A DNA stretch of 9,266 nt from Saprospiraceae bacterium (GTDB lineage: Bacteria > Bacteroidota > Bacteroidia > Chitinophagales > Saprospiraceae). The notes beneath the pieces were generated by a model. The model ran no database searches, was not told the origin of the DNA, and saw nothing but the letters and a program-made list of their open reading frames with translations. The stretch spans positions 1-9,266 of the forward strand of contig SLDF01000016.1 in the NCBI GenBank assembly GCA_007125435.1. The letters are read 5' to 3'. Positions within the stretch are counted from its first letter, which is position 1. Every line of letters starts with the position of its first letter. Of the stretch, positions 1 through 5,542 are shown piece after piece. A program made the translations under genes and the position numbers.

Positions 1-258
1 AATAGTTCTAAAAGCTCTCACAGTTTCTGTACTCTCCCAATATTGGCACCTCCTGAAGTCATTACCTTCAAAGGATTCTCCTCCAAACATGAACATCTCT
101 GGATCAATGCATCTACAAGCTCCTCCGTTACAAATGGTATTCTCTCTGCAATCATATAAACAGAGGTCGCCATCATCATCGCAGCAAGACGCCAAGGTAA
201 ATGCACCTATGGTGGCTAGAATGGTATAATAAATAAAGAAATTTAATTTGCTTTTCAT
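1..258 (-). CDS. Secreted cysteine-rich lipoprotein with EGF-like motif (3' end cut by window edge)
   Basis: An ATG (258-256) opens 86 codons with no stop before the window edge, so the C-terminus is missing. The N-terminus is a lipoprotein signal peptide: basic start (MKSK), a hydrophobic stretch at about residues 5-22, then the lipobox L22-A-S-C25. Acidic residues D27-D29 follow the lipidated cysteine at once. In Bacteroidota such an acidic patch acts as the lipoprotein export signal to the cell surface, so a surface-exposed outer-membrane lipoprotein is inferred. Residues 33-50 carry closely spaced cysteines (C33, C37, C43, C48, C50) with the phrase CNGGACRC, which resembles an EGF-like module; C71 follows. 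No Shine-Dalgarno site precedes the start, as is usual in this phylum. The small membrane ORF at 289-399 lies 30 bases upstream on the same strand. Specific function is unknown. The other minus-strand frame here (206-18) is a shadow. Confidence 0.72.
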   Translation of the reverse strand, partial: MKSKLNFFIYYTILATIGAFTLASCCDDDGDLCLYDCRENTICNGGACRCIDPEMFMFGGESFEGNDFRRCQYWESTETVRAFRTI

Positions 259-288
259 GGTGTGGTTGTTTCAGTTTAGCTGGTTTTT

Positions 289-399
289 CTACAAAAAAAT
301 CTTTCTTCCAGCAATGGCGAAAAACCCAAATATCGCAAAAACTAATTTATATGACCATTTTTTATAAAAAAAGAATAGCGACCCCATCACAATGAGCAT
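289..399 (-). CDS. Putative tiny two-helix membrane protein, possibly a damaged gene
   Basis: From the ATG at 399-397 this frame gives 36 residues: a hydrophobic stretch (residues 1-12), a basic turn (KKWSYK, 13-18), a second hydrophobic stretch (19-30) and a basic tail (RKIFL). A GTG at 408-406 would give 39 residues and a fuller first helix. The same frame continues upstream as a plausible helix to a TAG at 438-436. Beyond that stop it stays open to an ATG at 459-457 (MLILKNG, then stop). A single nonsense change in a protein of about 56 residues is therefore possible. It ends 30 bases before the lipoprotein gene on the same strand, so the two may share a transcript. I do not recognise a family, and hydrophobic frames this short also arise by chance in AT-rich DNA. 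Confidence 0.3.
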   Translation of the reverse strand: MLIVMGSLFFFYKKWSYKLVFAIFGFFAIAGRKIFL

Positions 400-576
400 G
401 ATACCCACAGCGACAATATGATGTATACCTGCAATCTATCCATTTTTCAGGATTAGCATTAATCTACTGTGTAGCAGTGTAATGCATAAGTCCTTTCTAA
501 AACTTCGAGCGATGAACACGACATCACAAAAAAATAATTTATATTCACGCTCATCAAAATTAATACGCGGTCAGAT
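400..576. other. Divergent intergenic region between lipoprotein unit and symporter
   Basis: This AT-rich spacer must hold the promoters for the minus-strand lipoprotein side and the plus-strand symporter. I find no clean match to the Bacteroidota TTTG / TAnnTTTG pattern on the plus strand; the nearest is TATATTCA at 540-547, with two mismatches and no good -33 element. A short inverted pair ACTG/CAGT lies around 468-480. Apart from the possible upstream extension of the small minus-strand ORF (to 459), no other gene-like content is visible. Confidence 0.4.
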
Positions 577-1890
577 ATGAAGAATATAGCCCTCCATTGG
601 CAGATATTACTCGGTATGGTTATTGGCATTGTCGTCGGCTATATTTTCACCTTATTTCCGGGGGGTACGGACTTTGTGCGGGACTGGATCAAGCCATGGG
701 GTACGATGTTCATCAATGCCTTGAAGCTGATTGCTATTCCCTTAATCCTGGTTTCTCTGATCAAGGGTATATCCGACCTGAATAACATCAGCCAATTATC
801 AGCCATGGGGACACGCACGCTGGGGCTGTATATTGCTTCTACGGTTTTAGCTGTCTTTGTAGGCCTATCGATTGTTAACATAGTGAATCCCGGCTATTTG
901 ATCCAGGAAGACACCAGAGAGGAGCTCATGGCGTCTTTTGGCAGTGAAGCAGATACAAAGGTGACTATGGCCGAGGCTGCCAAAGAGGTCGGGCCATTGC
1001 AGGCTCTGGTCGACATCATACCCGAGAATATATTTTTCGCCGCCTCATCGAATGGTAATATGCTGCAGGTGATATTTTTTGCCTTATTATTTGGTATAGG
1101 TCTCATCTTAGTAGCCGACGAGCAATCCGCCCCTGTCAAGGCTTTCTTTGATGGCGTGAATGAGGTCATCATGAAAATCGTGGATCTGATCATGTTGGCA
1201 GCACCATATGGTGTATTGGCATTAATGGCAACACTGGTGGCAGAGTCGCCATCTCTAGATATTTTTTATGCCTTGGGAGCCTATGCAGGGGCTGTGATAC
1301 TGGGGCTAGGTATTTTGACGGTTTTGGTCTACCCTACTATTGTGCGGTTCTTTACCGGTATTTCATACAAAGACTTTTTTAAAGGTATATCACCGGCTCA
1401 GCTTCTGGCATTTTCGACCAGCTCCAGTGCTGCTACCCTACCCGTCACGATGGAGAGAGTAGAAGAACATCTAGGCGTAGAAAAAGATGTCGTCTCCTTT
1501 GTATGCCCTGTAGGTGCTACCATAAATATGGATGGAACCAGTCTGTACCAGGCTATTGCTGCTGTCTTTATTTCTCAGGCATTTGGTGATGATGTGACCC
1601 TGGGAGAACAGCTCACCATAGTACTTACCGCCACGCTGGCGTCAATTGGTTCTGCTGCCGTGCCCGGTGCCGGTATACTCATGCTTGTCATAGTCCTGGA
1701 GTCTATAGGTGTCAATCCGGCCGGTATTGCCCTAATATTTGCAATAGACAGACCATTGGATATGTGCAGGACCATCGTAAACGTGACCAGTGACTCGACT
1801 GTAGCCCTTCTAGTCGCAAAATCAATGGGACGACTCACCGGACCCAAAGTAAAAAACTGGGATGACAACTATCGCAAGAAAACACCATGA
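577..1890 (+). CDS. Sodium/proton:dicarboxylate (acidic amino acid) symporter, DAACS family
   Basis: A 437-residue inner-membrane transporter of the glutamate/dicarboxylate:cation symporter family (GltP, DctA, GltPh relatives); the length is normal for bacterial members. Family hallmarks are present in order. The serine-rich tip of re-entrant hairpin 1 is S280-T-S-S-S-A-A-T-L-P289. The cation-binding motif N317-M-D-G-T321 is in TM7. The hairpin 2 tip is A361-V-P-G-A-G366. The TM8 substrate site is D391...D395-M-C-R398-T399-I-V-N402. The arginine at 398 matches the residue that binds the substrate side-chain carboxylate in GltPh, so aspartate, glutamate or a C4-dicarboxylate is the likely substrate rather than a neutral amino acid. 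The family works as trimers with an elevator mechanism. Sequence alone does not settle Na+ versus H+ coupling or the exact substrate, so no symbol is given. It appears to be a single-gene unit, divergent from the lipoprotein gene. Confidence 0.95.
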   Translation: MKNIALHWQILLGMVIGIVVGYIFTLFPGGTDFVRDWIKPWGTMFINALKLIAIPLILVSLIKGISDLNNISQLSAMGTRTLGLYIASTVLAVFVGLSIVNIVNPGYLIQEDTREELMASFGSEADTKVTMAEAAKEVGPLQALVDIIPENIFFAASSNGNMLQVIFFALLFGIGLILVADEQSAPVKAFFDGVNEVIMKIVDLIMLAAPYGVLALMATLVAESPSLDIFYALGAYAGAVILGLGILTVLVYPTIVRFFTGISYKDFFKGISPAQLLAFSTSSSAATLPVTMERVEEHLGVEKDVVSFVCPVGATINMDGTSLYQAIAAVFISQAFGDDVTLGEQLTIVLTATLASIGSAAVPGAGILMLVIVLESIGVNPAGIALIFAIDRPLDMCRTIVNVTSDSTVALLVAKSMGRLTGPKVKNWDDNYRKKTP

Positions 1891-2034
1891 TGGGCAATGA
1901 CGGCACTACACTTGTACGCTTAATGTGAGACTACCTCTAAAAGACGCATTCAGCGGCTGGACTTTATTATTATTTATTTTTTTGCTGCATGAGCCTATTG
2001 ACTTCACCAACGGATTAATCTTTATAACGGTATT

Positions 2035-2165
2035 GCATCAGCGATGTGAAGTGGTGGCGCAGCGAATGCGCAGCCAGACTCGGTGTAGCCTTAGCGAAAT
2101 CGAGGCCGAACGAATAGTGAGCCACGTAACGTAGCGACCCGAGGACGACAGGACGAGGGTGATGC
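2035..2165. repeat. GC-rich intergenic repeat-like element with short inverted ends
   Basis: The block begins with GCATCA (2035-2040) and ends with its reverse complement TGATGC (2160-2165). By hand count the 120 bases 2041-2160 are about 60 percent G+C, while the 60 bases on either side are about 27-33 percent. It contains a hairpin GCGCA/TGCGC (2057-2061 and 2067-2071, loop GCGAA), the palindrome ACGTAACGT (2125-2133), and many short CG-centred words of the kind seen in dispersed intergenic repeats. On the minus strand it opens GGGCATCACCC and closes ATCGCTGATGC. From memory this is the same layout as non-coding elements scattered between genes in some Bacteroidota genomes (GGGCGT at one end, a reverse-complementary ACGC at the other). 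It encodes no plausible protein. That it is multi-copy is inference, since only one copy is in the window. Confidence 0.5.
2057..2071. repeat. Small perfect hairpin inside the GC-rich element
   Basis: GCGCA at 2057-2061 pairs with TGCGC at 2067-2071 around the five-base loop GCGAA. It is a compact stem that could fold in DNA or RNA. No T tract follows, so it is not a terminator. Confidence 0.45.
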
Positions 2166-2239
2166 CCAAAGCAACAAAATGAAATGCTCCCTTATAATCT
2201 ATAATATTCTTTATATTGTGGCTGAAAAAAACACGATAT

Positions 2240-2776
2240 ATGAGCGAAGATAAAGCATTGCTGGGCATAGGCTCCAGAGTAAAGCATCCGGCATTTGAAT
2301 ACGGGGTTGTCATCAGACTGACACCTGTGGCTTATGAAATTTGTTTTATGACCCATGGTATCAAAATAGTTGGTAAGGAATACGACAAACTTGAAGTCAT
2401 AGAAGTCATAGAGGCTGAAGAGCCCGTCACATTCTCAGCTGCAGAGAAATCCCTGATCAAGATCCTGAGAACGTATTCGGATTTTAATGAAAAAGTGGAC
2501 CTTGGCGACAAGTGGAAAGGCGGTACCCTAGAGCTGAAATCTGCTGACCCCGCTTACAAGAGTAAAGAGATGCCGATTGATACTTTTTTTCACAAAATTG
2601 TCATGGTGAGAGATCGACTGCGCGTAATGGAGCAACGCATCAACAGTAGTGGACTGACCGATGAAGAAAAGGTGGGCCTGCAGCAATACATTACGCGCAT
2701 CTATGGTTCATTGACCTCTTTCAATGCGCTATTCAAACACAAGGAGGATCACTTTGTCGGTGAAAAATCAAAGTGA
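2240..2776 (+). CDS. Conserved hypothetical protein, Tudor/KOW-like N-terminus with helical C-terminus
   Basis: A 178-residue, probably cytoplasmic protein. I chose the ATG at 2240 (MSEDKALLGIG) over the in-frame TTG at 2216, which would add eight unconvincing residues and falls in a possible promoter. Residues 9-55 (GIGSRVKHPAF, YGVVIRL, YEICFMTHGIKIVGKEY, LEVIE) form a small beta pattern like the Tudor/KOW-type domain at the C-terminus of PcrA/UvrD helicases: VxHpxFGxGxV, then a strand ending in K and a final L-V strand. Residues 66-85 and 112-166 look helical. The second block (PIDTFFHKIVMVRDRLRV, EQRIN, YITRIYGSLTSFNALF) is strikingly well formed and I recall similar text in Bacteroidota hypothetical proteins. 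No catalytic motif is seen. A nucleic-acid or protein-binding role is inference from the N-terminal fold only. A tandem 9-base duplication lies at 2393-2410. Confidence 0.8.
   Translation: MSEDKALLGIGSRVKHPAFEYGVVIRLTPVAYEICFMTHGIKIVGKEYDKLEVIEVIEAEEPVTFSAAEKSLIKILRTYSDFNEKVDLGDKWKGGTLELKSADPAYKSKEMPIDTFFHKIVMVRDRLRVMEQRINSSGLTDEEKVGLQQYITRIYGSLTSFNALFKHKEDHFVGEKSK
2393..2410 (+). repeat. In-frame tandem 9-base duplication within the Tudor-like gene
   Basis: GAAGTCATA occurs twice back to back and encodes Glu-Val-Ile-Glu-Val-Ile at residues 52-57, the link between the Tudor-like domain and the helical part. It keeps the reading frame and probably only lengthens the linker. Confidence 0.7.
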
Positions 2777-2891
2777 ATAAAAATGATAGTCAGCTAAGCA
2801 GGCTATCTCAGATGCCGACAAGGAAAAACTAAACGCGACAATTATCAATCAGGTCGTGAAGCATCAGCATAGGTCAGCACTGATAATATAG
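2773..2891 (+). pseudogene. Possible tiny gene, frameshifted, overlapping the Tudor-like gene stop
   Basis: A GTG at 2773 overlaps the TGA stop of the preceding gene (GTGA), the geometry of translational coupling. It opens 19 codons (VNKNDSQLSRLSQMPTRKN) ending at TAA 2830-2832. The -1 frame across the same place stays open from 2790 to TAG 2889-2891 and reads ADKEKLNATIINQVVKHQHR, which looks like ordinary protein. Joining the two halves with one missing base near 2815, or by a -1 slip, gives one hydrophilic peptide of about 39 residues. The bases just before the TAA read G AAA AAC, a sequence on which -1 slippage is conceivable. Decay, a sequencing indel, programmed frameshifting or chance are all possible. 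No family is recognised. Confidence 0.2.
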
Positions 2892-2923
2892 AAGACAATA
2901 CCATCATTGAATTAAAAACATAT

Positions 2924-3871
2924 ATGCCAGACACCAAAATATTAGTCACCGGAGCATGCGGACAAATCGGTACGCTACTATCCACTACACTACAGGAGCG
3001 CTATGGCTTTGATAACGTCATCGCTTCTGACATCAGATCGTCTGCTACATTTTCATGCATCTACGAACAGCTGGACGTCACTGATGCTAACAAGCTTTTT
3101 TATCTGATATCAAAGTACCAGATTACGCAGATATATCACCTTGCAGCGATCTTATCAGCTAAGGGTGAAGCCAACCCCATATTCACCTGGAATATCAACA
3201 TGAATGGCCTGCTCAATGTCCTGGAAGCGGCTAAGAATTACAAGCTGGAAAAGGTGTTTTATCCCAGTACAATAGCGGTATTTGGTAATCAAACACCTAG
3301 AGTAGGCACACCGCAATGGCCCAATCTCACGCCGGAAACCGTATATGGCATCAGCAAAGTAGCCGGAGAAAATTGGTGTAATTACTACTTTCAAAAATTC
3401 GATGTAGATGTGCGCTCACTTCGATACCCGGGTATCATCAGCTGGGATACACTTCCCGGAGGGGGCACTACAGATTATGCTGTAGAAATATTTCATGAAG
3501 CCATCAAACGACAATCCTATACCTCATATATAGCTGAGCATACCGCTCTGCCCATGATGTATATGCCGGACGCCATCAGAGCAACTCTGGAGCTTATGGA
3601 TACTGCCAAAGAAAATGTAAAAGTGAGAACATCCTACAATGTGGGAGCCATGACATTTAATCCGGCAGAATTATCAGAAGAAATCAAAAAACATATTCCC
3701 GATTTTGTCATTGAATATGAACCGGACTTCAGACAAGAGATCGCTGCCAGCTGGCCGGAAAGTATAAATGATACTGATGCCAGAACAGACTGGGGATGGA
3801 AGGAATCATACGGCCTGGCAGACATGTGTCAGGATATCATTCACAATTTAACACAAAACAATAATCAATAG
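2924..3871 (+). CDS. tdh: L-threonine 3-dehydrogenase, SDR (UDP-galactose-epimerase-like) type
   Basis: This enzyme oxidises L-threonine with NAD+ to 2-amino-3-ketobutyrate, the first step of threonine breakdown to glycine. The 315-residue protein is an extended short-chain dehydrogenase, not the zinc-dependent medium-chain enzyme of E. coli. The N-terminal Rossmann motif is T9-G-A-C-G-Q-I-G16. D36 at the end of strand 2 fits NAD rather than NADP preference, and L50-D-V52 is the usual adenine-pocket motif. The catalytic residues are S115/T116 (YPSTIAVFG) and the Y141-x3-K145 pair (YGISK). RYPG (167-170) and the GGGTTDYA stretch (179-186) resemble the substrate lobe of known Bacteroidota threonine dehydrogenases. 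kbl starts 2 bases after its stop, and its product takes the unstable ketobutyrate onward, which strongly supports the assignment over a sugar-nucleotide epimerase. The ATG at 2924 has no Shine-Dalgarno site, and no clear promoter is seen in the 147 bases upstream. Confidence 0.95.
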   Translation: MPDTKILVTGACGQIGTLLSTTLQERYGFDNVIASDIRSSATFSCIYEQLDVTDANKLFYLISKYQITQIYHLAAILSAKGEANPIFTWNINMNGLLNVLEAAKNYKLEKVFYPSTIAVFGNQTPRVGTPQWPNLTPETVYGISKVAGENWCNYYFQKFDVDVRSLRYPGIISWDTLPGGGTTDYAVEIFHEAIKRQSYTSYIAEHTALPMMYMPDAIRATLELMDTAKENVKVRTSYNVGAMTFNPAELSEEIKKHIPDFVIEYEPDFRQEIAASWPESINDTDARTDWGWKESYGLADMCQDIIHNLTQNNNQ

Positions 3872-3873
3872 AT

Positions 3874-5064
3874 ATGTCAAATTCAATCAATACCGCATTA
3901 CAATCAGAAATCAACGAATTAGAAAGCTCTGGCCTACTCAAGAAGGAAAGGGTCATCACCACACCTCAATCTGCAGAGATCAAAACAGATGCAGGTCTTG
4001 AAGTGCTCAATTTCTGCGCCAATAACTACCTGGGACTGTCTTCGCACCCGGATGTCATAGAAGCGGCTAAGGCTGCCATTGACACGCATGGGTTTGGCAT
4101 GTCTTCCGTAAGGTTCATCTGTGGTACACAGAATATCCATAAGGCGCTCGAAAAGAAAACTGCTGAATTTCTAGGACAAGAGGATGCCATACTCTATGCA
4201 GCAGCCTTCGATGCTAATGGTGGATTATTCGAGCCCCTACTTGGCAAAGAAGATGCCATCATCTCCGATGAGCTGAATCACGCCTCCATCATTGACGGTA
4301 TCAGACTATGCAAAGCGGCCAGATACCGATACAAGCACAACGACATGGCAGATCTCGAAGAGCAGCTCAAAGCTGCATCAGGTGCCAGAAGAAGAATGAT
4401 TGCCACCGACGGGGTATTTTCTATGGATGGTACTATTGCCCAGCTGGATAAAATCTGTGATCTGGCAGACAAGTATGATGCACTCGTAATGATAGATGAG
4501 TGCCACTCTACCGGCTTCATGGGCAAGACAGGGCGTGGCACCCACGAACACTGTGGTGTCATGGACAGAGTCGATATCATCACGGGCACATTTGGCAAGG
4601 CTTTAGGAGGTGCATCAGGCGGATTCACTGCAGCCAGCAAAGAAATAGTGGAAATGCTGAGGCAGAAGTCCAGACCTTACTTGTTTTCTAATACGCTGGC
4701 ACCGGCCATAGTAGGAGCAACCATAAAAGTCATAGACCTACTGTCATCTAGCACTCATCTCCGTGATAAGCTAGAGCATAACACCAGCTATTTTCGAGAG
4801 AAAATGACCGCTGCCGGTTTTGACATACTCCCCGGCGAGCATCCCATCGTACCCATTATGCTTTATGATGCGCCATTGAGTCAGACATTTGCATCGAAAT
4901 TATTAGAAGAAGGTATCTATGTGATCGGTTTCTTTTACCCGGTAGTACCAAAAGGTAAAGCTAGAATCCGAGTGCAGATATCAGCCGGGCACGACATGGA
5001 GCACATTGACCGCGCTATCGAGGCATTTACAAAAGTTGGCAAAGACCTGAATGTGATTTCTTAA
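3874..5064 (+). CDS. kbl: 2-amino-3-ketobutyrate CoA ligase (glycine C-acetyltransferase)
   Basis: A PLP enzyme of the alpha-oxoamine synthase family that cleaves 2-amino-3-ketobutyrate with CoA to glycine and acetyl-CoA, directly after Tdh. The 396-residue length matches the family (E. coli Kbl is 398). The internal aldimine lysine is K242 in T-F-G-K-A-L-G-G. The PLP ring is held by D208 in D-E-C-H211 (the stacking histidine is H136 in N-H-A-S). N50-N51-Y52-L-G-L and H72-G-F-G are the usual substrate-loop motifs, and R366 in RIRVQIS is placed to bind the substrate carboxylate. Related enzymes (BioF, serine palmitoyltransferase, HemA) share the fold, but the 2-base spacing after tdh and the Kbl-like wording make the assignment secure. 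It is co-transcribed with tdh, and the membrane protein at 5087 probably belongs to the same transcript. Confidence 0.97.
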   Translation: MSNSINTALQSEINELESSGLLKKERVITTPQSAEIKTDAGLEVLNFCANNYLGLSSHPDVIEAAKAAIDTHGFGMSSVRFICGTQNIHKALEKKTAEFLGQEDAILYAAAFDANGGLFEPLLGKEDAIISDELNHASIIDGIRLCKAARYRYKHNDMADLEEQLKAASGARRRMIATDGVFSMDGTIAQLDKICDLADKYDALVMIDECHSTGFMGKTGRGTHEHCGVMDRVDIITGTFGKALGGASGGFTAASKEIVEMLRQKSRPYLFSNTLAPAIVGATIKVIDLLSSSTHLRDKLEHNTSYFREKMTAAGFDILPGEHPIVPIMLYDAPLSQTFASKLLEEGIYVIGFFYPVVPKGKARIRVQISAGHDMEHIDRAIEAFTKVGKDLNVIS

Positions 5065-5086
5065 TTCTAAGTGTTAATCGTCATTC

Positions 5087-5434
5087 ATGTCAACTGTCGA
5101 TGTCAAAAGCAAGCACAACTGGGTATTTTGGTTTCATCTCTTCATCACTGCCTTCTCCTGGGTAGCGCCTTTCTTTGTTTCATGGTACTTGATGACACCA
5201 ATTTACTTACTGGTCTGGCTGCAATTCAGAATATTCAATCGCTGTCTGCTCAATAAAGGGCACGACATGGATGACAGTGACGCCACATTTTACACCTATA
5301 TCCTCAATCAGCTTGGCATAGACCATAATGTCGTCAAGCTCAGACGCTTTGTCAGGAACGAGTTGTATCTGCTTTTAGCAGCCATTACACTCATCTGGCA
5401 ACTAATCTTCAATATAGAACCTGTGCTGTTTTAA
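5087..5434 (+). CDS. Small three-helix membrane protein of unknown function
   Basis: A 115-residue protein starting 22 bases after kbl on the same strand, so probably the last gene of the threonine operon. Hydrophobic stretches at about residues 12-33, 36-49 and 92-109 predict three membrane helices. They are separated by a polar segment (51-90) with an acidic patch (HDMDDSDA, 59-66) and a basic patch (KLRRFVRNE, 84-92). The first half is aromatic-rich, with histidine H17 and tryptophans W12, W15, W25, W33 and W44. It has no signal peptide lipobox and no motif I can tie to transport or catalysis. I faintly recall similar short membrane proteins in Bacteroidota, but assign no family. Nothing in it proves a link to threonine or glycine; position is the only hint. 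Confidence 0.75.
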   Translation: MSTVDVKSKHNWVFWFHLFITAFSWVAPFFVSWYLMTPIYLLVWLQFRIFNRCLLNKGHDMDDSDATFYTYILNQLGIDHNVVKLRRFVRNELYLLLAAITLIWQLIFNIEPVLF

Positions 5435-5502
5435 AGTCATTGCAGGCTATCTGTACCTTCTGAAAGCGTAAGGAGTGGCGGGCAGGGATTTTCTAATGCA
5501 TA

Positions 5503-5542
5503 ATTCGGGTTTAAGTTCAAGACAGATCATTCGGATTAAACC
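5503..5542. terminator. Weak paired repeat at the convergent gene ends
   Basis: GGTTTAA (5508-5514) and TTAAACC (5536-5542) are perfect inverted repeats around a 21-base loop. The right arm overlaps the purL stop codon (minus-strand TAA at 5538-5536). The same stretch also reads as an imperfect direct repeat, ATTCGGGTTTAA (5503-5514) and ATTCGGATTAAA (5529-5540). It sits where the plus-strand membrane-protein gene and purL converge, so a two-way transcription end is plausible, but the stem is AT-rich, the loop long and there is no T tract. Confidence 0.2.

Larger units (their letters stand above)
1891..2239. other. Intergenic spacer, low-GC flanks around a GC-rich insert
   Basis: This spacer of about 350 bases separates the symporter from the Tudor-like protein gene. 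Its outer parts are AT-rich, including a T-rich run near 1965-1983, while 2035-2165 holds the GC-rich repeat-like element listed separately. No protein gene is supported. A GTG-started plus-strand frame at 1925-2134 exists, but its second half is only a translation of the GC-rich element. No convincing hairpin-plus-T-tract terminator for the symporter is seen. The stretch TATATTGT at 2212-2219 is a weak -7-like candidate for the next gene. Confidence 0.5.

Noticed and set aside
18..206. Minus-strand 62-residue frame at the left edge
   Set aside because: It lies inside the lipoprotein gene in another frame. The frame from 258 has a signal peptide, lipobox and cysteine motif and is clearly the better reading.
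353..371. AT palindrome (T-run followed by A-run)
   Set aside because: Pure A/T symmetry in AT-rich DNA, inside the small membrane ORF; not a credible terminator or origin signal.
1925..2134. GTG-started 69-residue frame after the symporter
   Set aside because: Its second half is just the translated GC-rich element and its start is non-ATG with no context, so it is not a supported gene.
2038..2313. Minus-strand 91-residue frame across the GC-rich element
   Set aside because: It overlaps the start of the well-supported Tudor-like gene and is mostly translated repeat-like sequence.
2785..2807. Hairpin GATAGTC/GGCTATC as a terminator
   Set aside because: Seven pairs including one G-T and a 9-base loop, but no T tract follows, and it may lie inside a tiny ORF.
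5071..5256. 61-residue GTG-started frame before the small membrane protein
   Set aside because: It overlaps the 115-residue membrane protein in another frame and lacks any coherent feature.
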